Positions 44,217 through 55,489 are shown, numbered from the stretch's first letter. The stretch: DNA of 64,000 nucleotides from Dactylorhiza incarnata (GCA_033032865.1 JAWHQI010000028.1:4421001-4485000), one strand, 5' to 3'. Notes: generated from the letters alone by a model not told the origin. Numbers and translations are program-made.

Positions 44217-45733
44217 CATGGCCAAGCTCACCAAGCTAACCAGAGAGGAGGAAGAAGAGGAGAAGGCCCCCGTGCCCAGAAAGCGGGAGGAGCCCCGAAG
44301 GCTGGAAAGGAGGAAGCCAGAGGAGAGGAGAAGAGAAGATCCCAGGAGGGAGGAGCCAAGGAGGCGAGAGGAGAGGAGGCGCATAGTGGCTCCGGAACGT
44401 TGGCAGGAGACAAGGCGCTATCAGGTCCCAGCTAATAGGCCATCGTGGAGGCCAGCGGGTAGTCCCTAGCGTCAAGGTCCGGGAAGGAGATTATCCCCGG
44501 AGAGAAGAAACTTTAACCAGCCAAAGAGGTGTCAAGAGAGAGGAGGCGAGGAAGCGATGGCCGTTGCCCGACAGGGTAACAGGCCGACCAGGAGGAATCA
44601 GAGGAGGAGGCCGCAGGCGGAGGAGATCCCCCTCTATTGCGAGCTGCACTAGGTGGCATGGCATGGGACGATGGCTTGCCCAGATTTTTGGGAAGCCCGG
44701 AGAAGGCTAGCTGCTGGAGAAGTGGGAGGAGAGCCGCGAAGGCTAGAAGCCCCTGCCAAGCCATTGGTATATCAAGCTGCCGCTCGGAGGAGGAATGAAG
44801 ACAGAGTCAACCAAGGATGTTGAGGAGAAGTCATTCTGGGGAACGGAGGAGGATGAGCAGCTATAAGGGTGATCCACGGGGGAGCAGGGTTGGGAGCCTC
44901 CCGCAAGGGTAGTCTCCATCAGATTTACCGAAGGAGCATCTCCTCGACCTCGCAGGCCCCGCCCCCGTTGGAAGAGATCACGTTCTCGGAGGAGGACATG
45001 CTCTCGTGGTTCAGGCCACCATGGAGGACTTCACCGTTGATCGGATTCTGGTAGACAACGGGATCTCCATGAACGTTACCTTCAAGAAAATGTTTGACGA
45101 ACTTAGAGTCGAGGCAGGAAGGGTGATGGCGCCAGATGGTCCCCTCTTTGGCTTCTCGGGAGATAGGAAAGAGGTGGAAGGAGGGGTGGATCTGCTGGTT
45201 ACCCTCGGTGGCATCTTGCTCAAGTGTCGGTTCATCATCGTCGACGCCCCGAGCTGTTACAAAGCGATCTTTGGGAGACCGCTCATCAACATCTTCAAGG
45301 CCGTCCCATCCTCCTACCATCAGTGCTTGAAGTACTGCTAGGGGGATGTCTAGGTGAGGATCAGGAGCGATCTAAGAGCTGCCCGCGAGTGCTACCTCAG
45401 CGTGGTCAGCACCATCAGCTGGATGACGGACGCAGAGGAGCTGGAAAAAGCGTTGAAGGGAGCAGCTAGGCTGGGAGCAGTGGAGGAGGTGGAAGAAATT
45501 GAGGTACTCTCAGAGGCAGGAGTGTCTGGATTGCTGAAGATCAGAGGGTCACTGAAGACCGAGGAGAAGATCGAGATGGCGACATGTCTGCAAGAGAATG
45601 TCGACATCTTCGCCTGGAGTGCTGCTGAGATGCACAGGATTGATGCGGAGGTTGCCTGTCATCGCCTCAACTTAGACCCTGCGGTCCAGCCCATCAGGCA
45701 AAAGAAGAGGTCACTGTTGGAGTTCCTGAGGTG
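44217..45733 (+). pseudogene. Ty3/gypsy (Tat-like) gag C-terminus, protease and pre-RT region, broken
   Basis: 44218-44470 encodes a highly charged Arg/Glu stretch. Near 44955-45010 the phrase LEEITFSEEDM precedes a frameshift into the aspartic protease (FTVDRILVDNGISMNVTF at 45025, GFSGDRKEVEGG, YKAIFGRPLIN at 45259). The pre-RT region follows (AARECYLSVVS at 45376, ENVDIFAWSAAEMHRID at 45596, CHRLNLDPAVQPIRQKKR at 45658). The frame stops at 45734, where a copia LTR begins; RT itself is missing. The protease has DNG in place of the commonest DSG/DGG pattern, which also occurs in this clade. Confidence 0.88.
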
Positions 45734-46762
45734 ATCTCAAAGCAATCAACAGTTAGTCTTATTGCCAACGCAATATGAGCCTATAGGGTCGCACATAAAA
45801 GCATTTGGAGAAATTGGAGAAAGGATTGTGTTGGTCTTACTCATATTGGATATGAGTGGAGGACCAATCCTGTGACTACTTAGAATTAAGTTGAGAATGT
45901 CTCAACGGGAAATCGTTTAAAGGGTTTAAACGAATGAGTATTTACTTGCCAAATTCGGTTAAAGGGGTTAACCGAATTAGCTTGATTCGACTAATGAAAT
46001 TCGGCTAATATGATTAACCGAAATTATAACTGATTCGACTAAAGGGTTTAGCCGAATCATGTCAGTTCGACGAAAGGGTTTTGACGAATTGATATAGCCA
46101 AATTTGAACAGACGAATTCGTCGAAATGGTTTCACCGAATTTGAGTCGAATTCGATTAATTTGATTAGTCGAATTCGGCGAATGTAAATCTGAGCAGATA
46201 TTCTGCTTTTCCCTTTGGTCTGCGGATAGACTTTCTTGTACCTTGCGTATAAAAGGGAATGCGATTAGGTCTTCGGAGGACACAGTTTTGAACTTAATAC
46301 TTTCGCGATTTTGGACGTGAAGCCGATCGGAACTGTTCCGCGCGAGGGCATCTCGTTCTTCCCGTCCGCCGATCACCTTCCACCGCCGCTAGTCGCCGCC
46401 GTCAGTCGCCGCCTCCCCTGGATCGGATCTAGCAGTCCGTGGGGACGTTGAGAGCCTCCTTCTCCGACCTAGTTCTTGTACGACAAGAAGCTAGGGTTCT
46501 CCTTTGCTTGTGTGGACTTCTGTGGAGGGATCGATCCATTTCGATTCTTGAAGAACTCAAAGGCAGATCTTTGGATTTCTCTTTGGAGCACATTGGTTGA
46601 GTGTTGACTCAATCCTGCAAAGGTACTTTATATTTAGATTTGCTTATTCTCTTGAATCATGAAAAACCGCAAGATCCGTCAGCTTCTTTTGGGTTGTTCT
46701 TGTTATTTCCGCTGCGCATATTTGATATGTCATCCCTTTCGAAGGGTATTGAAAACCCAACA
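45733..46762 (+). repeat. Copia-type LTR inserted in the gypsy element
   Basis: Ends with a typical copia LTR end (TTTCCGCTGCGCA, then AACCCAACA at 46762). TATAAAAGG is at 46248. Upstream of it, 45955-46195, is a block of TTCGGC, TTCGACTAA and GTTCGACGAA motifs in both orientations, similar in design to the Sirevirus LTRs. The left edge is put at the TGATCTC that interrupts gypsy pol, but could lie further right. No primer site or coding sequence of its own follows. Confidence 0.6.
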
Positions 46763-46770
46763 AAGGGTTT

Positions 46771-46911
46771 GTGTCTGGATTGCTGAAGATCAGAGGGTCA
46801 CTGAAGACTGAGGAGAAGATCGAGATGGCGGCATGTCTGCAAGAGAATGTCGATATCTTCGCCTGGAGTGCTGCTGAGATGCATAGAATTGATGCGGAGA
46901 TTGTAAGCTTT
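46771..46911 (+). pseudogene. Second copy of a 130-bp gypsy pol segment
   Basis: Repeats 45525-45655 almost exactly (SGLLKIRGSLKTEEKIEM through AEMHRIDAE), between two LTRs. It implies that the gypsy target was duplicated or that two related gypsy copies were joined when the LTRs inserted. Confidence 0.85.
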
Positions 46912-47656
46912 TCAGAATTTTGCAGCAATGTGGCTTCAAAAGCAGGAGAAGAAGAATGCTTGATGTTTGCTGCAGGACTATTTCTCAATTCTCTCTTTTC
47001 ACTTGGGAGCTTTACCTCTTTTTCAATATGTATATGGTGGATCACTTCTTATTTCTCTCTGCCGACCTCCTTGTTATTTATAGCTCTGTTCATTAAAATA
47101 ACACTATAGGAGAGTAATAAATTAGCAGGCAGAGTATTAGAAAGAAAGAGAAATTTCCATAACAATTATATCCATAGAAGGAAAGACTTCATTCTGATTT
47201 CAAATAATGTCCATAATGGATTTAATCAAATTAGCCAAGAATCTATTAGAGAAAAAGAATGATTCAGAACAGCTATAAAACATAAATTGATTCCATATAA
47301 ATCAGATCTATAAAAGAAGGAAAGAGATCTGGCGTTTTTTGAATTAAACATAGAAATCGACGTGCGTCGATTACTATTCGACGTAAGCGTCGAATTCATC
47401 CTGGCTGGACGTCGAGAGGACAATAAGGAAGGTGCGTCGACTTCTCTAGATGCGTCGACTAGAAGTCAGAGCTACGTCGACATAAGATACGTCGAATTCT
47501 TCTTAGAGTTACTTCGACTCATTCTGAAAGAAACGTCGACACCATTTCGACGTTGCGTCGAATACTATTCGACGCATATTTACTTAACCTTGATTTTTCT
47601 TTCTTAGAATTCATATTCAACTCATTTCTATGGGTTAAGAGAAATCATTTCCCCAA
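46912..47656 (-). repeat. LTR with TCGACG hairpins, probable solo or partial LTR
   Basis: Read on the minus strand it starts TGTTGGGGAAATG (47656) and ends AGCTTACA (46912). The block 47357-47580 contains inverted pairs such as GCGTCGAA and TTCGACGC five bases apart (near 47552-47572) and TTCGACG and CGTCGAA three bases apart. A TATA-like CTATAAATAA lies on the minus strand near 47085. No target duplication or coding region is visible. Confidence 0.55.
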
Positions 47657-48177
47657 CACAACTTATTTTCAATAAAAATCCTCACCCCCTGAAAACATGG
47701 GGCGGAGTGAGTCTTTTGTCTCTTTCAGCAAAATGTTTTCAAAATAAAAAAGAAAAGAGAGCAGGTGAAATCGATCTCCACGACTGGTTGGGAAACATGC
47801 CTCCGACTTGATTCTCGTAAAACCCAGAACGGATGATGAGACAGTGCCTCAGGTGTGAGTTCTCTTAAGACCAAGCCTCTACACTGATGGTCGAGATCAG
47901 CTCCCCCCTTGCATGTTGGCCGCAGTTACCCTCCCATTGCACTTCTCATCCGACTGGAGAGATTATCAGAAGAAAGTCTGGACGCCGACCTCCCAACTCG
48001 ACGAAGAGCTGATCAATTTAACTGGCCAGAGGGACCCTTGAATAAAGGCATCGTATACCCTCAAAGAGCTAAAAGCCCGCATCAAGGAAAAATACTTTTA
48101 TTGTCCCATCCAATCATGAGTTGGTGTGCTTAATCACCTCTGATTGTTGAGTAGCCTGGAAAATATATCCTCTCAGC
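47657..48177 (+). other. Probable 3' region of the Tat-like gypsy element, unassigned
   Basis: Short open frames (for example 47909-48133) without recognised motifs. Placement before the 90-bp repeat suggests a degraded region downstream of gypsy pol. Confidence 0.35.
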
Positions 48178-48705
48178 ATTTAGCATCACAGTAGGATGGA
48201 TGCTTAGGGATGGTGTGTCCCCTTGGACCTCCCCAACTGTTAATCCCTACTTAAACGATCCTTTTTTGCATTCAGCATCGCAGTAGGATGGAGGCCTCGG
48301 GATGGTGTGTCCCCTTGGACCTCCTCGACTGTCAATCCCTACTTGACGATCATCTCAGCATTCAGCATCGCAGTAGGATGGAGGCCTCAGGATGGTGTGT
48401 CTCCTTGGACCTCCCCTACTGTCAATCCCTACTTCACGATCCTCTCAGCATTCAGCATCGCAGTAGGATGGAGGCATCAAGATGGTGTGTCCCATTGGAC
48501 CTCCCCGACTGTTAATCCCTACTTGACGATCCTCTCAGCACTCAACATCGTAGTAGGATGGAGGCCTCGGGATGGTGTGTCCCCTTGGACCTCCCCGACT
48601 GTCAATCCCTACTTGATGATCCTCTCAGCATCAGCATCCAAGTAGGATAGAGGTCTCGGAATGGTGTGTCCCCTTGGACCTCCCCGACTGTCATTCCCTG
48701 CTTAT
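48178..48705. repeat. 90-bp minisatellite, about six copies
   Basis: CATTCAGCATCGCAGTAGG-type unit starts occur at about 48178, 48269, 48359, 48449, 48539 and 48629, giving periods of 90-91 bp. A multiple of three keeps some frames open and produces repeat peptides that I do not regard as a gene. Tandem repeats between pol and the 3' LTR are a known trait of Tat/Ogre-type elements. Confidence 0.92.
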
Positions 48706-49174
48706 TCTTCTTATTCATATTATTGCTATTGCGACATCTTAAAAACTTTTATCAGGTAAAGGGAAGAAGCCTTAAGAGTGTGCGTTCTGCAGACCCCCCT
48801 CAAGTGTTCTTCACAGCACAAGCATCATCAAGAACTATGAAGCAGGTAATAATGCATATAGGCGAGTATCTACCGTGCGAGCATGCAGGTGCGAGTATGC
48901 CATATGTGAGTAAGGTATTATCGGTCACCTCAAGTCCCTCCCAAGGTCGCATCAATCGTGATGGCGATCACTCGACCTCACTTCGAGCCTATGAGCCTAG
49001 CGAGCACTCATCGAGTTCGAGCCTAAGAGCCTACCGACTTACACAATGCATGCGAGTATCGAGAAGAGCGAGCAGGCAAAAGAATATCTTTTTTCATATA
49101 TATATATATGCAAGTATTACATCCACAAAAAGCTATACAAAGGTCGCCGAGCGATCAAAAAGGTGATCTGGCGA
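48706..49174. other. Gypsy 3' region with GCGAG motifs
   Basis: No supported gene. GGCGAGTAT, TGCGAGTATG and CGAGC phrases recur (48850-49080), echoing the GGCGAG motifs of the Tat-like LTRs in this window. AT repeat at 49098-49110. Confidence 0.4.
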
Positions 49175-49285
49175 CTAGTCCTCATCCTTGCCATCCACAT
49201 CAATATCGGCATCATCGTCATCGTCTGAGTCCTCATCCTCGGAATCTCCATCGTCGGCATCACTGGACTGCGGGGAGGGAACTTG
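49175..49285 (-). pseudogene. Acidic C-terminus of a minus-strand ORF, truncated
   Basis: On the minus strand, 36 open codons run from the edge of the neighbouring LTR to a TAG at 49177-49175. The sequence is Asp/Glu/Ser-rich (DSEDEDSDDDDDADIDVDG). It lies antisense to the gypsy element, beyond its minisatellite. Tat-type elements such as Grande are known to carry an antisense ORF between pol and the 3' LTR; this would be the end of such an ORF, cut by insertion of Sirevirus C. The identification rests on position and composition only. Confidence 0.45.
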
Positions 49286-50837
49286 AAAGTCTTTAATTAA
49301 GGGTAGCTAATCACCTAGAGGGGGGGGGGGGGGGGTGAATAGGTTATTTTAAATTCTAATAAAATTCTTGATCAAATTCTAAGTGTATGTGAAATCTAAT
49401 CAGAGCTTTCAAGAAACAAACACAAACACACATAATTTTATAGTGGTTCCTCTATCTTGGGTACTCCACTTTCCCCCTTCTCCCTTCTAGCAGTGTGCCA
49501 GATAGGGATTATATCTTCTCCAAAACTCAGACCACAAAAGGTCTTACAGCTCAGATCTCAACAGATCTTACAGTCTCAGATCTCAATAGATCCTACCTCA
49601 GGCTTTATAACAATAGGCTTACACTCAGATTCACTCCTGAATCTTACACCTCAGATCACAACTGATCATACAACTCAGATCCATGAAAGATCCTACACTC
49701 AGATCTGACAACTCAGATCCTACATGAATACAAAAAGAAGGATAGTAATATGACTTAGACTCAGATTCTTCAATGTATTGAGTCTTCTTGATCTATCTGA
49801 ATAATCAGACAGAAATCTTCAACAGATCAGCAACAGCAGAATAGTCTTCTTGAATCGCACAGGCTGTGATGACTGTTCTTCTTTAGGAAAACAGATTCTT
49901 CCTACTTAACCTTCTCCTTTCAGAAATAGTATCAGCACCAGATTTCTGAAAGAATTTCTGCAAGTTAGAACAATTCTGAAAGAGGAGATGACTTCTTCAG
50001 ATTCTTCCTTAGATCTCGCCTTGAGCACTGGAGAAGATGATGGCATCGATTAGGAATTTACAACTACAAAACTTCTTCTCAATCACGAATCATCCTTTTC
50101 TATTTAAAACCCTCGGCCCACGCCATCTGAGATAACCTTTAGGTCAACATGACGTCAGATCCTTAATGATCCTTAGTGGCTTCAGAATGGATGAGGAGCT
50201 GAGCTTTGGTCATCGTCTTGACATGGCTCAGCTTGCTGCAGATGTACTGTCACGCAATTCTTAACTCAGAGCTTTGGAGGAAGAGAGCGTTGAGCAATGT
50301 GTATCTCTGTCGACGCTTTTTCTTTAAGGTGTCGAGCGATGTGTAGAAGCTCGACACTTTCTGCTTAGACTGTGACTCCCAGAGATTTCTTCTTAGGCGT
50401 CGAGCAATCTTTAGTCGATCAGCGCTCTTTATCTGTAGACGTCAAGCAAAGTAAAGGAGCTCGACGCTTTTTAACTTTGCCTTCTCATCTAGACTCTTCT
50501 TGCTGTCGTTGAGCTAACTGAAGTTGATCGACACTTCTTATTCCATGGCGTCGAGCAATGTTCCTTGGCTCGACACTTCTTGACTTAGTCTCAGATCCTC
50601 AGTCAGTGACTTTGCCTTTGAGACAGCAGACATGGGTCGACGCTCCTGAGTCACAGGCGTCGAGCAATGTGTGGTGTCTCGATGCTTGTGAACTTAGATG
50701 AATTTCTTGAGCACCTAGCTTGACCTGATCTTCTGCACAATGATTTTAGATAACATATCAAATACATTGTGAGGTATATCTTTGACTCAGGAATGGACTT
50801 CTCCAAATCTAGGACTTTGTGGGCAATGGTCCAAACA
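49286..50837 (-). repeat. 3' LTR of Sirevirus C (about 1.55 kb)
   Basis: On the minus strand it starts TGTTTGGACC (50837), directly after the polypurine tract, and ends near GACTTTCA (49286), the latter edge being inferred. U3 (50270-50700) contains at least four inverted pairs of GTGTCGAGC/GCTCGACAC type separated by 11 bases. A TATA-like TTTTAAATAG lies at 50109-50100. A degenerate CAGATC repeat lies at 49530-49740. A 16-G run is at 49320-49335. Confidence 0.82.
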
Positions 50838-50850
50838 ATCTCCCCCTATT
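50838..50850 (-). promoter_or_regulatory. Polypurine tract of Sirevirus C
   Basis: On the minus strand AATAGGGGGAGAT, ending at the LTR start. Matches the tract of Sirevirus B. Confidence 0.85.
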
Positions 50851-51208
50851 TGAAGAAGTCATAACCTTAGTCAATGATAGACCCCTCTTTTTAGAAAAAT
50901 AACCACTATTTTCTACACAGGTAATCACAACAAGATGAATATAGTACTTTACAAAATCAGATTACCATAACATTCTAACAAAAAGAAAATATCTCAGGCA
51001 TGATTTAGAATATGATCACAGAATCACAATTTACATGATCTACATCACAAGCAGTTCAGAATAAATCATGTAAATATAAGAAATATCACATCACAGGCAT
51101 ATATATATTTATGATGATAATAAAGGTTAGTTTGTTCTGAGAGCTCATCAAGATTGTCCAAAAATTATACAACACATTGTTTGAATTTCTAGAAGAAAAT
51201 AATAAATT
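50851..51208 (-). other. 3' untranslated region of Sirevirus C
   Basis: AT-rich, no gene seen. Lies between the env-position ORF and the polypurine tract. Confidence 0.6.
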
Positions 51209-53790
51209 CTATGGTTGCACAGGCTCCTTGATCTCCATTCCCTTCTTAGCTTTCTTGACTTGAGCTTCATCAACCTCTAGCCTTCTTTGAAAGTAGCCAA
51301 ATGGCTTAGGGAAATATCTGATTGGCTCCTTGACAGTTGCTTGAACTCTCCCAACTGCCTTATCAGCTTTGAATTTCATCTTCAGCTCTTCCTGCTTCCT
51401 GTGCTTTGTCCACTCAACTTCAGAATACCATTTACCCCTTTCTCCAAGATTTACTTTGACTGCTTCCCATGCTGCAAGGATAACTTCCCTTGAGGAGGGA
51501 GACCAGTGTTCATAGTCATCCCTTGCCTCAAGTTCTTCTCTGAACTTTCTCTTGCTTGACTCAACTTGTTCATCAACAATAATCTTTCCTTTGTTCTTGC
51601 CTTCAGGACTGTACATCTTGGCAATCTACTTTTGAACTTGAGTAGGAGAAGAAGGCTTAGACTCAGAGACTTGATCATTATAATTTATGGGAGGATGGCA
51701 TAAGGTTTCTCTGATGCAATTTGATGTCCAAATAGCATGATCAGAGCTGGCTTGAATCATTGACCTCTCCCCCTTTATGACTTCTTCCACTATGTGATCT
51801 CTGAGTACATCCTTTTGAAACCTAATCTGACCCTCCAGATGATTAATTCCACTCTCAATGGTTTTCTTGACCCTGAGGAGATGGTCATCAATATTATCTG
51901 AAGTCATCTTTACCTGATTCTTCATAGCAGAGGAGCTTTCCTCAATCTTAGCTAGCATGTCAGTATCATGCTGTTGCAGCTTGGCTTCTAATTTGGCTGT
52001 ACCAGTGAGAATCTGTGCTACTTGTTCTTTGTACAACACTTGCATATTGTTGCTAAGAATTTCTTGATTCTTCTGAACATCATCTGCAGTCTTTTCAATT
52101 CCTGCTTGTTTTTCTTTGATTTCCTTTGAAGTCTCTTTGATTGAATCTAGCTGTTCAGTGGTATAGTCCACAGAAGCACCAGCTCTTTTGAAAAAATTTA
52201 CCATTTCCTTTCTCAATGCACCCATCTGAAGGTTTACTTCAAACCTTACTAATTTCATTTGAAAATCAACTTCATTTTCATCTTTTTTTTGTTATCCTCT
52301 ATGTACTGCTCCAGTAATCTTCTTTGATTATTGAGCAACACCTCCAGCTGAGGAAGTATAGGACTTAGGTCCACATTGATTTCTCTTGCTACTCCAGCAC
52401 TTCTACTACTTTCCTCTCTGATAAAAGAGTCATCTCTATGGCTCATATGTGAGCTGGAGGATTCTATTTTGATCACCTTCTCAGCCTCTTTCCTTGTGGC
52501 TGCAGACTCTCTTTCCACATCCATAGCCTCAACAGCAGGATTCTCTGGAGCAACATTCTCCGGGGCAGGAATCTCAGGAGCAGGGATCTCAGTCTGAAAC
52601 TCCCCCTCAAATTCTGCATTATCAATATTGAAGTTATCTTGACCAGGGATCTCATTCTGAGACTCCCCCTCAATTGCTGCATTATCAGCATCAGCATTTA
52701 CTTGAGCAGGGATCTCATCCTGAGCCTCCCCCTCCACTATAACCTCCTTCTCAGCTAGAAACTCCCCCTCAGCTTTTGCAGGGGATTCAGAGGGAACTTC
52801 CTTCTCTACTTCTTCTTGGTTTTTCTCTCTTTGATTTTTGTTGATCTCATAAACAACTTCCATGATTTGAATAGTATCTGTTTGGATATCAGGAATGCTA
52901 TCTCTTGGCTGTGACACTGCTTCTTCTTCAGAGGTTGTGAGGTCAGGGTTATGAACTGGGGTGGACTTAGATTTTCTGTGGGATGATGATGATCTAGAGG
53001 AGCTGAAGGGGACATGCTTCTTCTTCTTCTTCTTTTCAACTATCTTCTGCTTAGGGGATGATTCTGCTGGTGGATGACTTGACAGAATCCTTTCCCATCT
53101 TTCTAGCATCCTTATGTCCATTTTCCTCATATGATTTATTTTAGATCCCAGTCTATTATTTAAAGAATCAGGGATTACCTTCACTAGGTACAAAGACAGT
53201 ATCCTACCCATGTTGGGTGCTTGTATACATTTAATCATTCTATCAAACACTACCCTTCCCCAATCAATTTTCAGTGAATAGATAATTCTTGTCAGCTGAA
53301 TGAACATTTTTCTTGAGATTTTATCATGGGACCCTGTCTTACATAACAGTCCCTTGCCAATAATATCTGCCAACAACTTTCCTCTCGGGTTCATCCCTTT
53401 CCTCAGCACACTTCCAATAATCTCTTGGGACGTTTCGATTCCACACCAGACCTGGGCTAACTTTATCTGCGCAGAACTTACTTCGTCTTCTTCATCATCA
53501 CTCTTGAGCCTCGGCAATTCAAGTGCCTTAGCGAGGCTTGTAGGTGAAACCTTAATCTTCTTTCCATTTACAGTAGTTTTGAGCTTCGAGTTGGTGGTGT
53601 ATATTATTGCATTGGAGAATAGTTCTAGAACCTCTCGTTTCCAAATTAGAGAAGATTCAGATAGAATGAATTCTAGTCCTGATTTGTAGATTAGCTCAAT
53701 TGTGGTCTTGATTTCCTCTGGAACTGCCTGGAATCCATTGCGAACGAGCTCTCCTCTTTCGTAGAGGTAGTCACTGTTCTTGGGAGGCAT
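51209..53790 (-). pseudogene. Sirevirus env-position ORF (ORF3), broken once by frameshift and once by a stop
   Basis: Three open pieces: 53790-52255 (511 codons), 52258-51626 (210) and 51616-51209 (135). The first two meet in an A-run near 52288, where a one-base change shifts the frame; the second and third share a frame and are separated by one TAG at 51626. Together about 860 codons. The first 240 residues look globular (VNGKKIKVSPTSLAKALELP, KIDWGRVVFDRMIKC) and loosely resemble the plant-transposon-associated domain often found next to LTR elements. Next come a Lys/Ser-rich stretch, then acidic Pro-rich repeats (EGESQNEIP, EGEFQTEIP), then a long coiled coil (EQLDSIKETSKEIKEKQAG). I see no convincing signal peptide or membrane segment, so 'env-like' is by position. 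A captured host gene is possible but less likely. Confidence 0.75.
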
Positions 53791-53902
53791 TGTAGTTGTT
53801 GGTTTTCGGTTGAAGATTTGATGGAGAGATTTTCTAGGGCAGAGAATTTGGAACTGGGAATTCTAGGTTCAGGAAAGCATAGGTACTGACGAAGTGTCTT
53901 CC

Positions 53903-54113
53903 CTATTTATAGAGTTTCTAGATTTAGAAGATGAAAGGACACGCGCCAGACTTGTTTCATAAGATTGATCTAATGGTTCAGATTCAACCTGTCTCGGGAC
54001 AGCCTTACTCTCCTTGTAAAGGCGTTGAGACCGTTCGACGCCAATTGTCTTCGCTTAGCGCTCGGCGCTAAGTATACGCGCTCGACGCTGAGTGTACGCG
54101 CTCGACGCTAAGT
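53903..54113 (-). promoter_or_regulatory. Promoter-like module upstream of the env-position ORF
   Basis: On the minus strand, three 20-bp repeats (54113-54054) of the type ACTTAGCGTCGAGCGCGTAC, flanked by further GGCGTCGA copies, lie about 140 bp before a good TATA box, CTCTATAAATAG (53914-53903). The ORF start follows 113 bp later, after an AC-rich leader. The CpG motif is the same kind as in U3 of the element's own LTR. Promoter function is inference. Confidence 0.55.
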
Positions 54114-54178
54114 TGACTTTTCTCGACGCCAGGTATAACTTTGCTAACTTTTGAACTATTGAGTATTTCAAAATAATT

Positions 54179-55215
54179 TCATTCCATATTTAACATTCCT
54201 AGTTCAATTTTAAAGTTAATAAATTTTGTTTCATCCAAAGGTTTAGTAAATATGTCAGCCACTTGTTTGTCTGTGGGTACATATTCAATTGTGATATCTC
54301 CATTTTCTACTTGTTCTCTAATAAAGTGATATCTAATCTCTATGTGTTTTGTTCTACTATGTGATACATGGTTATTGGCAATAGCAATAGCACTAGTAGA
54401 ATCACAATACAAAGGAGATTTACTTAGCTGGATTTGATAATCCTGGAGTTGATGTTGAATCCACAGAAGCTGAGCACAGCAGTTTCCAACTGAGATGTAC
54501 TCAGACTCTGCTGTAGACATAGCTACACTAGTTTGCTTCCTGCTACTCCAGGATATCAGCCTTTTGCCAAGGAATTGACAGGTGCCTGAAGTGCTTTTCC
54601 TGTCCTCCTTGCATCCTGCAAAATCTGCATCTGAAAATCCAGTTAGTTCAAAATCATTGCTCCTAGGGTACCATAGGCCAAGATTAGGAGTACCCTTCAG
54701 ATATCTCATTATTCTTTTTACTGCAGTATAGTGAGATTATTTAGGGTTCACTTGATACCTAGCACACACACATGTAGAGAACACAATGTCTGGCATGCTA
54801 GCAGTTAGGTAGAGCAATGAGCCAATGATGCCTCTGTACAAGGTTTCATCAATAGGTTTCCCTTTGTCATCCTTGTCCAGTGACATGTTGGCAGCCATTG
54901 GGGTTTTCATGACAGTGGAATTTTCCATTCCAAACTTCTTGAGAATCTCCTTAGTATACTTGGTCTGAGAAATGAAAATTCCTTCCTCAGATTGTCTTAC
55001 TTGGAGTCCCAGGAAGTATTTTAGCTCTCCCATGCTGCTCATTTCAAATTTCCCTTGCATAAGGCTTGCAAACCTTTTGCAAAGGTTATTATCAGTTTAG
55101 CCAAATATTATGTCATCTATATATATTTGTACTAGGATTATATGACCTTTAACTACCCTAAGAAACAATGTTTTGTCTATCTTTCCCCTTGAGAATTTGT
55201 TCTCAATAAGAAAAG
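54179..55215 (-). pseudogene. Sirevirus C RT C-terminus and RNase H
   Basis: The minus-strand frame begins inside RT (KIDKTLFLRVVKGHIILVQI, then YIDDIIFG near 55110). It continues through the RT thumb (MGELKYFLGLQVRQSEEGIF, SLLYLTASMPDIVF) into RNase H (GFSDADFAGCKEDRKSTSG near 54630, STAESEYISVG, YCDSTSAIAIANN, HSRTKHIEIRYHFI) and ends LGMLNME at 54179. All pieces are in one frame, interrupted by TAA codons near 55096 and 54736. The catalytic aspartates of RT and RNase H are present, with Ile in place of the usual Val in the RT motif. Left-hand domains are lost at the break at 55215. Confidence 0.92.
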
Positions 55216-55489
55216 CCATGGGCTCGAAGTGGCGTTTAAGGGTAACGATCACTTCTACCCTCATTTGGACATGTTCTAGTCCATTCCTTGCATCGTTGAG
55301 GCCCCTACCCAAAAGGGTGAGGTCGTGGCCTCCGACGGGTCGATTCGTGTTATCCCCGTCAAATCTTGCATACATGTAGAGTCCATGTGTGGAATGGACG
55401 TAGGCGCGCTGTGTGAAGCCCATCCGAGACGATTCGTCCGGATTGGTGATGCTTTTTGGTATTGTGCGTGTCGGGGGAAAACTCCGTGT
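55216..55489. other. Unassigned GC-rich segment between two elements
   Basis: No recognised coding motif on either strand. It may be internal sequence next to the LTR at 55490. Confidence 0.35.

Larger units (their letters stand above)
49286..55215 (-). mobile_element. Sirevirus-type element C, 3' half with env-position ORF
   Basis: On the minus strand: RT end and RNase H (55215-54179), a 388-bp spacer with a promoter-like module, a long env-position ORF (53790-51209), an untranslated region, a polypurine tract (50850-50838) and the 3' LTR (50837-49286). The 5' half is missing; the break at 55215 is inside RT. This is the arrangement of env-carrying Sireviruses such as SIRE1 and Endovir. Confidence 0.88.

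Noticed and set aside
48288..48645. Repeat peptide genes in the 90-bp array
   Set aside because: Frames stay open because 90 is a multiple of three; the array lies in the non-coding 3' part of a gypsy element.
52255..52258. Overlapping ATGA stop-start coupling of two separate genes
   Set aside because: The two frames are continuous apart from a one-base length change in an adjacent A-run, so a frameshift within one ORF explains it better.
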